NCBI RefSeq assembly: GCF_902477725.1
Contig: NZ_CABSIF010000001.1
Coordinates: 304,408 to 368,407, forward strand
Source of the DNA: an uncultured Desulfovibrio sp.
GTDB taxonomy: Bacteria; Desulfobacterota; Desulfovibrionia; Desulfovibrionales; Desulfovibrionaceae
Length of the DNA: 64,000 nt
Direction of reading: 5' to 3'
Shown here: positions 35,160 to 44,722 of the stretch, in pieces
Layout: each line of letters begins with the position of its first letter
Numbering within the stretch: position 1 is the first letter of the stretch
Position numbers and translations under genes: made by a program
The notes under the pieces: model-generated
Told to the model about the DNA's origin: nothing
The model's database searches: none
What the model saw: only the letters and a program-made list of their open reading frames with translations

Positions 35160-35657
35160 ATGCCGCAAGTAGTCATTTTGATGGGGTCAAAGTCTGACGA
35201 AGAAAAGGTCAGCCCCTGCGTAGACGTTCTGAAAAGCCTTGGCGTGAGCTGCGCTATCACCGTCAGTTCCGCGCATCGAACCCCTGAGCGCACCGAAAAA
35301 CTGGTGAGCCAGTACGAAGCCGAAGGCACGAGCGTGTTTATTTGCGCCGCAGGCATGGCCGCGCATCTGGCTGGAGCCGTGGCCGCCCGCACCACGCGCC
35401 CAGTGATTGGTATTCCTGTTTCCAGCGCCGCCCTGTGCGGTATGGACGCGCTTTTTGCCACTGTGCAGATGCCTCCCGGATTCCCGGTCGCCACCGTTGC
35501 CACCGACAAGGCTGGCGCACGTAATGCCGCATGGCTGGCCGCCCAGATTCTGGCCGTGTCCGACCCTGCGCTTAACGAACGCATTGCCGAAGCCCGCGCC
35601 AAAATGCGCGAAGAAGTGGAAAAAGCCGGGGACGAAATTAGCCGCAAATACGCCTAG
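35160..35657 (+). CDS. purE: N5-carboxyaminoimidazole ribonucleotide mutase
   Basis: A 165-residue enzyme moving the carboxyl group of N5-CAIR to give CAIR. Conserved features: ILMGSKSDEEK, VSSAHRTPER (active-site His), FICAAGMAAHLAGAVAA, PVIGIPVSSAALCGMDALFATVQMPPGFPVATV and ARNAAWLAAQIL. Length and motifs match PurE class I. The ATG at 35160 follows AGGAAGGA. It forms a two-gene operon with purD, closed by a long bidirectional terminator. Confidence 0.96.
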   Translation: MPQVVILMGSKSDEEKVSPCVDVLKSLGVSCAITVSSAHRTPERTEKLVSQYEAEGTSVFICAAGMAAHLAGAVAARTTRPVIGIPVSSAALCGMDALFATVQMPPGFPVATVATDKAGARNAAWLAAQILAVSDPALNERIAEARAKMREEVEKAGDEISRKYA

Positions 35658-35746
35658 CGTAGTAGCCTTGACAACAGGGCTGGTTCTTGCGCTGTATTTT
35701 GTCCATTGCTTTGATTCGCAGTGGAAACCCACGGTACGCACATCAC

Positions 35747-35793
35747 AAAACCATAAATGCCCGCAAGCTTAACTTGCGGGCATTTATGGTTTT
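35747..35793. terminator. Bidirectional terminator
   Basis: A 21-bp perfect inverted repeat (35747-35767, 35773-35793) with AAAA/TTTT ends separates purE and the convergent GGDEF gene. Confidence 0.93.
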
Positions 35794-35833
35794 GCCGGTT
35801 GTTGCTGAGGCAGCGAACAGACAGGCAGATTGA

Positions 35834-37423
35834 TTACACAGACGCCTCTGCACCGTACGCAAGGCCAACAGAGCACACCCTGTTGCGTCCCTCCTGTTTG
35901 GCGCGGTACAGGGCTGTATCTGCCGCCAGAATAAGGGCATCGCAGATTTGAGTGCTTTCCATGCCCTGCGGAGCACCCGGTTCAAATACTGCGGCGGCAA
36001 CGCCAACGCTAATTGTCACATTTATGACAGTGCCGTTGAATGACACCTCCATCATGGCCGCAACCTGCCGCAACCGCTCAGCGAGCGCCACGTTCTCATC
36101 CTGCCCCATACCGGACAGCAGTACAGAAAATTCCTCGCCGCCATAGCGGCCAAGCAAGGCTTTGTGGCCAAGCGTGTCTTTCAGAGCTGACGTGACGCCA
36201 CGCAGGACTTTGTCGCCCGCCATATGCCCATATTCATCGTTGACGCGTTTGAAATGGTCGATGTCCAGCAGCATAAAACCGAGCTTGCCGCCAGCCTCCC
36301 GGCAGCGGTCAATCTCGCGCTGAAAGGCCTCCATAAAAAACCAGCGGCTGAACACCTGGGTCAGCGCGTCCTGTGACGCGATACGCTGCATTTTTTCAAG
36401 CAGTTCCTTGCTCTCGGTCATGTCGTACAAGGAGACAATGAGGCCGGAATCTTTTTCAGACGCGCCAACCCTGGCGCAGGAAGCCTTGTAAAAACGCAGC
36501 CCACCCGCAACCGGCAAAGCAATCTCCATTTCCTCATTCTGCACAAGCGCCGCCACATCAAGAGAACTTTGTTCAGGAAACACATCCCTGACAGCCAGCC
36601 CCACAGCATCCTCTGACAGGGCCGGAAGAATGGACACGGCGCTGTCGTTGAAATCCACCACGCGCAGCTTGTCGTCCAGCACCAGCACGCTGGCGCTCAT
36701 GGTCTTGAAGACCTTGTCGCGCGCTATGGGCACGAGGTCGAACATGCGCAGACGGGACATGGCAAAGCCGCTCAGCGGCAGGGCCGCCGAGAGAATGAAG
36801 GGCTCAATGTCAATGCCGTAGGGCGCAAAGCCAAGAGTCTGCAAAAAATTGCCTATCCAGAGGCTCAACGCGCCAATAAAGATGGTTTTTGCCTGCCGCC
36901 TGCGATAGCCCGTTGCTTTGCCGTAGGAGAAGGCAAATAAGGCCAGCCCGGCAAAGGCAACCAGCATCTTGTAAACAAAATCAACATAATACCACCAGCC
37001 TTTCTGCGTTACCGCCACAGGGAAGAGGCCGCTGGCATCTACTGCAAAGGTTTTATAATGGAGATGGTGATACTCATTGGTGTAGAGCATCGCAATAGTC
37101 GTCAGCGGCACCACAAACAGCAGGGCCATCACAGCCTTGCTCTTTATTGAATAGTTATTGTAATAAACGGCAAAAAGAAACCAGAACACTGCGATGAGCG
37201 GTGCCCCCAGGTATTCAATTTTTAAGGAAAGATAGATTGTTTCAGGCGTGCTTGATGCAAGCTCGAAAATGTACCCGACCGTGTACATGAAAATAGACAT
37301 GAACAAAAACAAAAAGGCCGCATACCCGTTTGAGCGCGCTATTCTGGACGAATAGCAAACAGCATAGAGCATGCCCGCGCACGATATACTCAGAAAAAGA
37401 ATACAGGCAGCTCTTATGATCAC
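35834..37423 (-). CDS. Membrane 7TM-PAS-GGDEF diguanylate cyclase
   Basis: A 529-residue membrane sensor. About seven transmembrane helices fill residues 1-225 (a histidine-kinase 7TM N-terminal-like region), followed by a PAS-like domain (about 240-345, ASVLVLDDKLRVVDFNDSAVSIL) and a GGDEF domain (about 355-515). The signature GGEEF (RYGGEEFSVLL) is intact; the RxxD inhibitory site is not found at its usual position, where GHKA stands, so feedback by product is not expected. The start is GTG at 37423 with AAGG eight bases upstream. It should make cyclic di-GMP in response to a membrane or periplasmic signal. Confidence 0.9.
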   Translation of the reverse strand: MIIRAACILFLSISCAGMLYAVCYSSRIARSNGYAAFLFLFMSIFMYTVGYIFELASSTPETIYLSLKIEYLGAPLIAVFWFLFAVYYNNYSIKSKAVMALLFVVPLTTIAMLYTNEYHHLHYKTFAVDASGLFPVAVTQKGWWYYVDFVYKMLVAFAGLALFAFSYGKATGYRRRQAKTIFIGALSLWIGNFLQTLGFAPYGIDIEPFILSAALPLSGFAMSRLRMFDLVPIARDKVFKTMSASVLVLDDKLRVVDFNDSAVSILPALSEDAVGLAVRDVFPEQSSLDVAALVQNEEMEIALPVAGGLRFYKASCARVGASEKDSGLIVSLYDMTESKELLEKMQRIASQDALTQVFSRWFFMEAFQREIDRCREAGGKLGFMLLDIDHFKRVNDEYGHMAGDKVLRGVTSALKDTLGHKALLGRYGGEEFSVLLSGMGQDENVALAERLRQVAAMMEVSFNGTVINVTISVGVAAAVFEPGAPQGMESTQICDALILAADTALYRAKQEGRNRVCSVGLAYGAEASV

Positions 37424-37612
37424 TGACTATGCCTTATACTATTCACCCTGTGAGCGTGCCAGCTGCAACTGTCCTTGCGGGCGCAGCTGGGCATTCAAAA
37501 TACACTGCGGAAGCGGAAAAACACAGCCCGCGCCCGTGCACAATTTTGAATATCCGATATTTTTTATCTGTGTCCCCACGAGCTGGCAAGCCGTGGGTCT
37601 CCGGCAGCAAAC

Positions 37613-37647
37613 AAAAACTCCGGGCCTGCCTGAGCAGACACCGGAGT
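37613..37647 (-). terminator. Intrinsic terminator after the dehydrogenase gene
   Basis: On the minus strand ACTCCGG and CCGGAGT arms (37617-37623, 37641-37647) precede a run of T. It ends the minus-strand dehydrogenase transcript. Confidence 0.8.
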
Positions 37648-37675
37648 CCTTGCAACAATCAAACCAACGTATTGA

Positions 37676-38884
37676 CTAGAATTTGCCGGTCACGTCCAGG
37701 CACTGCCAGGGCAGACCGTAGACGTTGAGATCCCTCATGAAGGGATCGGGATCAAACTGTTCCATGTTCCACACGCCGGGTTTGCGCCACAAGCCCTGAG
37801 CCACCATCTTCGTACCGATCATGGCGGGCACGCCCGTGGTGTACGAAATGGCCTGGGAGCCCACCTCCGCATAACATTCTTCGTGGTTGCAGATGTTGTA
37901 CACGTAAACGGTCTTTTCCTTGCCGTCCTTGACGCCGCGCATGAGGTCACCAATGCAGGTCTTGCCCTTGGTCAGGGGGCCGAGGGAGGCCGGGTCGGGC
38001 AGCAGCTTGGCAAGGAACTGGATGGGCACAATGTCCTGCCCCTGGAATTTCACAGGGTCGATGCGGGTCATGCCCACGTTGCCAAGCACCTTGAGGTGGT
38101 TGAGATAATTCTCTGAAAACGTCATCCAGAAGCGGGCGCGGCGGATACCCTTGAGGTTCTGCACCAGTGATTCCAGCTCTTCATGATACATGAGGAAACA
38201 TTTTTTGGAGCCGATGCCGTCAGGGAAATCAAAATTCATGGACCAGGACAGGGGGTCGGTTTCCACCCACTCGCCGCGTTCCCAGTACCGCCCGCGCGCC
38301 GTGACCTCGCGGATATTGATTTCAGGATTGAAGTTGGTGGCAAAGGGCTGGCCATGATCGCCCGCATTACAGTCGATGATGTCGAGCACGTGCACTTCGT
38401 CCAGCTGATGCTTGAGCGCCCAGGCCGCGTACACGTTGGTGACGCCGGGGTCAAAGCCGGAACCGAGCAGGGCTGTCAGCCCTGCCTCGCGGAAGCGGTC
38501 CTGGTAGGCCCACTGCCACTTGTATTCAAACTTGGCGGTGTCCAGCGGCTCGTAGTTGGCGGTGTCCACGTAATGCACGCCGCATTCAAGGCAGGCGTCC
38601 ATAATGTGCAGATCCTGATACGGCAGGGCCACGTTGCAGACCACATCGGGCTTGACCTGCCGGATGAGGGAACACAGCTCGGGCACGTTGTCCGCGTCCA
38701 CCTGAGCGGTGGCAACCTCGACGCCAAGGCGCGTCTTGACGCTCTGCGCAATGGCATCGCAGCGGGAAAGGGTGCGGCTTGCCAGCGTTACCTTTGAGAA
38801 TCCGCCTTCCTTGAGTACCTGCGCACACTTGTGCACCACAACGCTGCCTACGCCGCCCGCGCCAATAATCAGAATATGAGACAT
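37676..38884 (-). CDS. Saccharopine dehydrogenase family, carboxynorspermidine synthase-like
   Basis: A 402-residue NAD(P)-dependent enzyme. The N-terminal Rossmann motif is HILIIGAGGVGSVVVHKC, then LASRTLSRCDAIAQ, CNVALPYQDLHIMDACLECGVHYVDTANYE and LLGSGFDPGVTNVYAAWA. Conserved YWERGEWVETDPLSWSM and GLWRKPGVWNMEQFDPDPFM match the carboxynorspermidine/carboxyspermidine dehydrogenase group, which condenses putrescine or diaminopropane with aspartate semialdehyde. This fits the agmatinase elsewhere in the window. ATG 38884 follows AAGGAAC. The related lysine-pathway enzyme is an alternative name only. Confidence 0.9.
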   Translation of the reverse strand: MSHILIIGAGGVGSVVVHKCAQVLKEGGFSKVTLASRTLSRCDAIAQSVKTRLGVEVATAQVDADNVPELCSLIRQVKPDVVCNVALPYQDLHIMDACLECGVHYVDTANYEPLDTAKFEYKWQWAYQDRFREAGLTALLGSGFDPGVTNVYAAWALKHQLDEVHVLDIIDCNAGDHGQPFATNFNPEINIREVTARGRYWERGEWVETDPLSWSMNFDFPDGIGSKKCFLMYHEELESLVQNLKGIRRARFWMTFSENYLNHLKVLGNVGMTRIDPVKFQGQDIVPIQFLAKLLPDPASLGPLTKGKTCIGDLMRGVKDGKEKTVYVYNICNHEECYAEVGSQAISYTTGVPAMIGTKMVAQGLWRKPGVWNMEQFDPDPFMRDLNVYGLPWQCLDVTGKF

Positions 38885-39111
38885 GTTCCTTCTCCGTGGT
38901 GGAAGAGGTATACCACTGCGCGGCATGGCCGCGCCGCCATTTTCATATATTGCGCCCGTGGGCGCAGGGTTGCCGGGCCGCATGACCCGGGCCGGAAAAC
39001 ATGATGCCCGCACGGGGTGACAGTGCCGTTACGTTACGCGCGGAATGGGCCTTATGGCCCAGGAAAGTTCCGGCGTCAACAGGTCGCGGTGCAAAAACCG
39101 TCAACTCTGCC

Positions 39112-40476
39112 TTATTTCTCACTTTTGGCCGCAGGGCCCGGATCTGCCGCATCGCCATCCAGCAGGCGCACATGGGCGTAACGCCCGCTTTTGCGCGCCT
39201 GTGCGGCAAGCTCCAGCCCCTGGCTCCTGCACTGCGGGCAGGCGTGGCGCGGCACCAGTATGCACAGGGAGCGGGGCACCCGTTCCGAGGCGGTCTCAAT
39301 GCGCCCCAGCCCCGAGCAATCGCTGCACAGCCGCCAGGCTTCCGTCTGCCCTTCGCGCAGGTTGTCCGTATCGTAAAAGATGTGCTTTCGGCGCACCCAC
39401 CAGCCGTTTTCTTCCTCGCCTTCCGTGGGCTGCGCCGGGGGATGAAAATACACATCGCGGATCTGCCCGCACAATCTGGCGATGTATTCCCCCACTTGCG
39501 GCCGCTGACGCGTGGCTTCTGGCGTCCAGCCCGGCTCGCGGATATCCGCGGCGTCCAGCCCGGCCAAGGCAAGACAGATGCCCAGGTTCACGTAGGGCAA
39601 TGCCCCGCGTATGGAGTAGCCGCCTTCAAGTACGGCGATATGCGGTTGCAGGGCCGCATTGAGCGCCGCGTAGCCCTGCGCCGAAAGCTTCATGTTGGCA
39701 AGGGGGTCAGTGAAGTGATTGTCCTGCCCGGCGGAATTGATGATCAGGTCAGGCTTGAAATCTTCCAGAATGGGCAACACCGCATGTTCTATGGCGTACA
39801 GATAGCCCTCGTCCGAGGTTTCGGGCGGCAGAGGGATGTTGATGGTGCGCCCAAGCGCGCCGGGACCGCCGCATTCCTGCGGGAAACCCGATCCGGGGTA
39901 CAGGGTGCGCCCGTCCTGATGCAGGGAAATGAACAGGGTATGCGGGTCGTTCCAGAAAATATCCTGGCTGCCGTCGCCGTGGTGCACGTCCGTATCCACA
40001 ATGGCGATACGCAGGGGGCGGCCGTCGGGGCGTGGATAATGATCGCGGATATACTCCACCATGACGGCTTCGTTATTGATATTGCAGAAGCCTCGGTTGC
40101 CATGCACCACACGCATGGCATGGTGGCCCGGGGGCCGCACCAGTGCAAAGGCCCGCTGTTCGCGCCCCTCAAACACCAGCCGGGCCGCGCGGATGGCCCC
40201 GCCCGCCGAAGCCAGATGTGAATCCGTGCTCACCGCCGCAGCCGAAGGCAGGCAGAAGTGCGCGCGCTCAAGCTGGGCATGCGTGGCAAAGGCGGGGCGG
40301 TATTCCGTAATGCCGGGGATGTCGAACAGCCCTTCTTCAAGCAGCTGGTCGCGTGTATAGAGCAGACGCTCTTCCCGTTCCGGGTGTGTTGCAGAAATGG
40401 CCCAGTCAAAGGCAGGGAAAAACACCACGCCAAGACTGCGGGCCGCCACCATGGGTGGCAGTGTTTTTTCAGTCAT
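39112..40476 (-). CDS. Histone deacetylase-family amidohydrolase with C-terminal zinc-knuckle motifs
   Basis: A 454-residue protein. The N-terminal 330 residues are an arginase-deacetylase fold: VRPPGHHAM, GFCNINNEAV, VDTDVHHGDGSQDIF and NSAGQDNHFTDPL give the zinc ligands and the active-site His pair of bacterial deacetylases (acetylpolyamine amidohydrolase/AcuC type). A further 100 residues contain CSDCSGLG and CPQCRSQG, which resemble DnaJ-type CxxCxGxG knuckles. ATG 40476 overlaps the stop of the upstream small gene by eight bases. The substrate may be an acetylated polyamine or protein lysine; this is inference. Confidence 0.88.
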   Translation of the reverse strand: MTEKTLPPMVAARSLGVVFFPAFDWAISATHPEREERLLYTRDQLLEEGLFDIPGITEYRPAFATHAQLERAHFCLPSAAAVSTDSHLASAGGAIRAARLVFEGREQRAFALVRPPGHHAMRVVHGNRGFCNINNEAVMVEYIRDHYPRPDGRPLRIAIVDTDVHHGDGSQDIFWNDPHTLFISLHQDGRTLYPGSGFPQECGGPGALGRTINIPLPPETSDEGYLYAIEHAVLPILEDFKPDLIINSAGQDNHFTDPLANMKLSAQGYAALNAALQPHIAVLEGGYSIRGALPYVNLGICLALAGLDAADIREPGWTPEATRQRPQVGEYIARLCGQIRDVYFHPPAQPTEGEEENGWWVRRKHIFYDTDNLREGQTEAWRLCSDCSGLGRIETASERVPRSLCILVPRHACPQCRSQGLELAAQARKSGRYAHVRLLDGDAADPGPAAKSEK

Positions 40477-40804
40477 CACCTTCGCCAAGTTCTTCAAAAA
40501 TATCTGCCCCGTAACGGGCATACGTCACCATACGGCCCATGTGCGCAAGGCCCATGCCGTAGGCCAGATTGCTTTCGGCCACGGCCATAAAAAGCACGCC
40601 TTCAGTATCGTGCAGGGCAAAAAAGCCGCCAGCACCGCCATCCTTGCGAAAAACGGCGCAGTGCAGCAAACCGGGATCGCCTATGACGTTGATAAGGGTG
40701 TAGCCCTTGGGCGGCTGACCCGGCAGATAGGCAAGTTCCTTGCCTTCACGGGGGGCAAAACGCACGCCCGCGCCTTCAACTTCAACTGTATAACATTCGT
40801 ACAT
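40469..40804 (-). CDS. Conserved hypothetical protein coupled to the deacetylase gene
   Basis: A 111-residue soluble protein. I do not recognise the family. It has strand-rich stretches YTVEVEGAGVRFAPREGKELAYLPGQPP, YTLINVIGDPGLLHCAVF and FFALHDTEGVLFMAVAESNLAYGMGLA, and ends in an acidic tail (FEELGEGDD). The ATG at 40804 follows AAGGAG. It overlaps the deacetylase-like gene by eight bases, so the two are probably made together and may act as partners. Confidence 0.75.
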   Translation of the reverse strand: MYECYTVEVEGAGVRFAPREGKELAYLPGQPPKGYTLINVIGDPGLLHCAVFRKDGGAGGFFALHDTEGVLFMAVAESNLAYGMGLAHMGRMVTYARYGADIFEELGEGDD

Positions 40805-40904
40805 ATATTCTCCTTGGTGGCGCCTGGAACACGCCAAAAGCCTGCATGGCAGGCTGAACCGGCAAAATTGCAAAGGCCCGGAAAGCGGCTCTCGCCGCAA
40901 AAAA

Positions 40905-41558
40905 CTATTCCAATCCCCAACCGCGCTGCCGCAAGTGGGACTCAATGGCGGAACGGCACTGCAAAACCACGTCTTCCGGCGGCTGCGAGGCGTCAATGAT
41001 GGCAAAGCGCTCGGGTTCTTCCTCGGCCAGAACCCTGTAGCCCTGACGCACCCGCTCATGAAAATCAAGGCTCTCCGCGTCAAAACGGCCTTCTGAAACC
41101 ACCAGACCTTCCAGTCTGTTCCGCTCGCCAGCGCGCATGAGGCCGCAACGCACCGGCAGATCCAGCAGCAGGGTCAGCTCCGGTTGCAGACCACCCGTGG
41201 CCGCCTGATTGAGCCGTTGCAGATATTCCGTATCAAGCCCGCGTCCGTGCCCCTGATAGGCCAGCGTGGAATCGGTGTAACGGTCGCACAGTACGGTCTG
41301 CCCTGCTTCCAGCGCAGGCCGGATGATCTCCGCCACGTGTTGCGCCCTGTCGGCAAGAAACAGAAAAAGCTCCGCCCTGCTGGAGAGTTCGCGCGTGCGG
41401 GCATCAAGCAGTATGGAGCGCAGGCTGCGCCCAAGTGCACAGCCCCCCGGCTCACGCGTACACAGGGGGTCGTGGCCGTTTTCCTGCAAAAAACCCGCAA
41501 GATAGTTGATGGCCGTGGACTTGCCCGCGCCTTCTATACCTTCAAAAGAGATAAACAT
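40905..41558 (-). CDS. tmk: Thymidylate kinase
   Basis: A 217-residue dTMP kinase. The P-loop is FEGIEGAGKSTAI, followed by the DRx-type REPGG segment, CDRYTDSTLAYQGHGRGLD, and LLLDLPVRCGLMRAGERN. The lid carries acidic-rich EGLVVSEGRFDAESLDFHERVRQGY. Length is normal. Its start lies 25 bp inside the end of the upstream OB-HD gene, so the genes are cotranscribed. It makes dTDP for DNA synthesis. Confidence 0.95.
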   Translation of the reverse strand: MFISFEGIEGAGKSTAINYLAGFLQENGHDPLCTREPGGCALGRSLRSILLDARTRELSSRAELFLFLADRAQHVAEIIRPALEAGQTVLCDRYTDSTLAYQGHGRGLDTEYLQRLNQAATGGLQPELTLLLDLPVRCGLMRAGERNRLEGLVVSEGRFDAESLDFHERVRQGYRVLAEEEPERFAIIDASQPPEDVVLQCRSAIESHLRQRGWGLE

Positions 41559-42565
41559 TCTTCTTTCACCGCTTTTTTGCGGGTTGCAGGGGCGGCTTTG
41601 TCCGGCGTACGCGCGGCCCGGTGCACGGGTCGCCCCAGCGTAGCCTGCCAGGGTGTCCAGGCCTCGCCTTCGCCCTCTATCTGGGCAAACAGGCCACGGC
41701 ACTGGGCCATCTTGGCGTCCAGGTTGTCGGCATAGTGCAGGGCCATGGCTTCCGGCGTATGCGGCACGCGCACCGCACCGAACTCCAGCTCGCCATGGTG
41801 GCTCAAGATCAGGTGTTTCAGATGCCGCTGCAACGGCTCTTCCAGACCGGATTTAGCCAGGTACGGCTCCAGCATTTCAATGCCCAGCATGAGGTGCCCC
41901 AGCAGGCGGCCCTCATCAGTGTAGTCATTGGCGATACCGCCAGAAAATTCGCGCAGTTTGCCAATATCGTGAAACAGCGCTCCCGCAAGAAAAGTCTGCC
42001 GGTCAAGTTCCGGATAATGGTCGGCAATGCGCCGACAGAGCTTGAATACGCTCAGGGTATGTTCAAGCAGCCCGCCCACATAGGCGTGGTGCACCCCCTT
42101 GGCCGCCGGGCAGACCCTAAAGGCGGCGCGCATCTCGTCATTGTTAAAAAATCCCTGCACCAGCTTGCGCCAGGGCGCGTGGACAAATTCCTTTTTGATG
42201 AGGTCAAGCAGTTCATCCAGCATTTCATCCAGCGGAAAGGGGCTGGCGGGCATAAGGGCCGCATGGTCCACAGCAGCGCATTCCTCATCGGAAAGAAAGC
42301 GCATCTGCTCCACCGTGAGCTGCACCTGATCGCGGTACAGCCCCGCGCGCCCTTCGGCCCACACAAGGGTCCCCGCCGCGATTTCGCTGAACTCCGCGCT
42401 CAGCGGATGCCATATCTTGGCTTCAAGGCTGCCGCTGGCATCAGCCAGGGTAAGCCGCCAGTACGGGCCGTTGCGCGACTGTCCCTGCGCCGCCTGCGTA
42501 ACCACGAATATGCCGCGCGCCTCCGAGGCGGGGCCAATCTCTTTGACGTAACAACCTTTTTCCAT
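41534..42565 (-). CDS. OB-fold plus HD-domain protein, YhaM-like 3'-5' exoribonuclease
   Basis: A 343-residue protein. The N-terminal half has an OB-fold with VTQAAQGQSRNGPYWRLTLADASGSLEAKIWHP, and the C-terminal half an HD phosphohydrolase domain: VHHAYVGGLLEHTLSVFKLC, LFHDIGKLREF, HLILSHHGELEFGA, ALHYADNLDAKM. This two-domain order is that of YhaM/CbfI nucleases, which trim RNA or single-stranded DNA from the 3' end. The ATG at 42565 has a GGAA site. It overlaps tmk by 25 bp. Confidence 0.9.
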   Translation of the reverse strand: MEKGCYVKEIGPASEARGIFVVTQAAQGQSRNGPYWRLTLADASGSLEAKIWHPLSAEFSEIAAGTLVWAEGRAGLYRDQVQLTVEQMRFLSDEECAAVDHAALMPASPFPLDEMLDELLDLIKKEFVHAPWRKLVQGFFNNDEMRAAFRVCPAAKGVHHAYVGGLLEHTLSVFKLCRRIADHYPELDRQTFLAGALFHDIGKLREFSGGIANDYTDEGRLLGHLMLGIEMLEPYLAKSGLEEPLQRHLKHLILSHHGELEFGAVRVPHTPEAMALHYADNLDAKMAQCRGLFAQIEGEGEAWTPWQATLGRPVHRAARTPDKAAPATRKKAVKEECLSLLKV

Positions 42566-42722
42566 ATATCGTTCCAGCGGCGCGCCTCTGCGCCGGGCAT
42601 ATGCAGTTTTCCACGCGGGCATGGCCCCTGACGCGGAACTTCCAAAAATGGCAGGGCCGCGCAAAACACTGAAACCACGCGGGCCTTAGGCCGAATTTCC
42701 CTTCTTTCCGAGGTATTGTCAA

Positions 42723-43484
42723 ATGGACGTTCTTCTGACCAACGATGATGGCATCCGCGCACGCGGCCTGCGCGCGCTTTACGCCGCCCTGCTTGAAGCA
42801 GGGCATACCGTGCATGTGGTGGCCCCCATGACCCAGCAATCTGGCGTGGGCCACTCGCTGACCGTATTTGAACCTGTACGCGCCATGGATTTTGAAGAAC
42901 CCAACTTCAAGGGTCTGGGTATTTACGGCACACCCACGGACTGCGTCAAACTGGCCCTCGGGCAACTCCTGCCCAAAAAGCCCGACATGGTCATTTCGGG
43001 CATCAACGCCGGGCCCAACGTTGGCCCGGACATTCTGTATTCCGGCACGGTGGGCGCTGCCACGGAGGCGGCCCACGAAGATCTGCCGAGCATCGCTGTT
43101 TCGCACGACTGCTACAAGGTCAAAAACGGCGACCTTCTGCCGCAGGCCCGACATCTGGTGGCGCTGGCCGAGCGCATCGACTGGTCGCAGCTGGGCCGCC
43201 GCAGGGTGGTCAACGTCAACTATCCTGCCTGCCCGCTGGACGAGGTCAAAGGCCTGCGCGTCTGCCCGCAAACCAGCGCCGTGTGGGTAAACACCTACTC
43301 GGAGCGCCTTGACCCGCGCGGCGCGCCCTACTGGTGGCTTGAGGGCGAAATCCCTGCGGAAACCATTGAACCAGATTCGGACAAAGACATGCTCAACCGG
43401 GGATACATTACCCTTACACCCCTGCGCTTTGATTTTACCGATCAGGCTGGCCTGAACGCGCTGGCAGGCATGAAGCTCGGCTAG
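42723..43484 (+). CDS. surE: 5'/3'-nucleotidase SurE
   Basis: A 253-residue survival protein that dephosphorylates nucleoside monophosphates and polyphosphates. Motifs: VLLTNDDGIRARG with the DD metal ligands, APMTQQSGVGHSLT, GTPTDCVKLAL, MVISGINAGPNVGPDILYSGTVGAA. Length and start are typical. It is divergent from the OB-HD gene and followed by a 285-bp spacer with a TTCCCC/GGGGAA hairpin (43669-43687) before fba. Confidence 0.96.
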   Translation: MDVLLTNDDGIRARGLRALYAALLEAGHTVHVVAPMTQQSGVGHSLTVFEPVRAMDFEEPNFKGLGIYGTPTDCVKLALGQLLPKKPDMVISGINAGPNVGPDILYSGTVGAATEAAHEDLPSIAVSHDCYKVKNGDLLPQARHLVALAERIDWSQLGRRRVVNVNYPACPLDEVKGLRVCPQTSAVWVNTYSERLDPRGAPYWWLEGEIPAETIEPDSDKDMLNRGYITLTPLRFDFTDQAGLNALAGMKLG

Positions 43485-43769
43485 CGCGCACTGCCCCAAG
43501 GCCTTCGGCAACCTGCCGGAAACATAAGGGATCAGCCGAACCCTCTTGACGCCGCCGCCACATGTGGGCTACAGGCGCGCTCGGGCATACAAAATATGTT
43601 TTGCGTTTGCCCGGGCACTGCGCCCGCCGGAAGAACTGCAAAGTAAGCCCGTTTCCCGCGCGGCAGGCATTCCCCTTTACGGGGAATTGGTGTATGTGCA
43701 GACTTGTCATTTCCGGGCGACTTATGCTTTTTTGACCGTCCTTAATGCCAGACCCCTCTGGAGGAAATC

Positions 43770-44696
43770 ATGCCTCTTATCAATCCCAAAGAAATGTTCG
43801 CTGCCGCCTATGCTGGCGGGTATGCCATTGGCGCGTTCAACGTCAACAACATGGAAATCATCCAGGGCATCATGAGCGCGGCCTCCGAGGAAAAATCGCC
43901 GGTCATCCTTCAGGTGTCTTCGGGCGCGCGCAAGTATGCCGGGCAGATATACATCATGAAGCTTGTGGAAGCGGCGCTTGCGCTTGACCCTTCTATTCCC
44001 GTGGTGGTGCACCTCGACCACGGCCCCAGTTTTGAAATGTGCCGCGACTGCATTGACGGCGGCTTCACTTCGGTCATGATTGATGGTTCGCACCTGTCGT
44101 TTGAAGAGAACATAGCCCTGACCAAGCAGGTGGTGGACTATGCCCACCCCCGGGGCGTATGGGTTGAGGCCGAGCTGGGCAAGCTGGCTGGCATTGAGGA
44201 ACATGTGCAGTCTGCCGAACACGTCTACACCGACCCCGATGAAGCCGTGGAATTTGTAAACCGCACGGGCTGCGATTCGCTGGCCGTTGCCATCGGCACA
44301 AGCCACGGCGCGTACAAATTCAAGGGCGAAGCCAAGCTTGATTTTGACCGTCTGGCCCGCATTGGCGACAAGCTGCCGAATTACCCCCTGGTGCTGCACG
44401 GCGCGTCCAGCGTACCGCAGGAATTTGTAAGCCAGTGCAACCAGTATGGCGGCCAGGTTGGCGGAGCCAAGGGCGTACCCGAAGACATGCTGCGCAAGGC
44501 TGCGGGCATGAACGTGTGCAAAATCAATGTGGATACGGACATCCGCCTGGCCGTCACCGCATCCATCCGTCAGTATCTTGCCGAACACCCCGACCAGTTT
44601 GACCCGCGCGCCTATCTCACCCCCGCTCGCGATGCCGTCAAAAACATGGTGGCCCACAAGATCCGCAATGTCATGGGATCTTCAAATAAAGCCTAA
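43770..44696 (+). CDS. fba: Fructose-bisphosphate aldolase, class II
   Basis: A 308-residue zinc aldolase of glycolysis and gluconeogenesis. Features: AFNVNNMEIIQGIM, PVVVHLDHGPSFEMCRDCIDGGFTSVMIDGSHLSFEENI (HxDH zinc and catalytic part), VEAELGKLAG, AIGTSHGAYKF, LVLHGASSVP and KINVDTDIRLA. It is the class IIB type. GAPDH follows 26 bp later. The leader has a weak promoter candidate (TTGACG and CTACAG, 17-bp spacing near 43547). Confidence 0.97.
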   Translation: MPLINPKEMFAAAYAGGYAIGAFNVNNMEIIQGIMSAASEEKSPVILQVSSGARKYAGQIYIMKLVEAALALDPSIPVVVHLDHGPSFEMCRDCIDGGFTSVMIDGSHLSFEENIALTKQVVDYAHPRGVWVEAELGKLAGIEEHVQSAEHVYTDPDEAVEFVNRTGCDSLAVAIGTSHGAYKFKGEAKLDFDRLARIGDKLPNYPLVLHGASSVPQEFVSQCNQYGGQVGGAKGVPEDMLRKAAGMNVCKINVDTDIRLAVTASIRQYLAEHPDQFDPRAYLTPARDAVKNMVAHKIRNVMGSSNKA

Positions 44697-44722
44697 TCCC
44701 TACGCCCCAAGGAGCGCGAATC

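Noticed and set aside
31337..35647. A continuous minus-strand open frame of 1436 codons
   Set aside because: It lies opposite the FG-GAP gene, purD and purE, whose products are clear. GC-rich third positions leave such antisense frames open; its translation has no recognisable domain.
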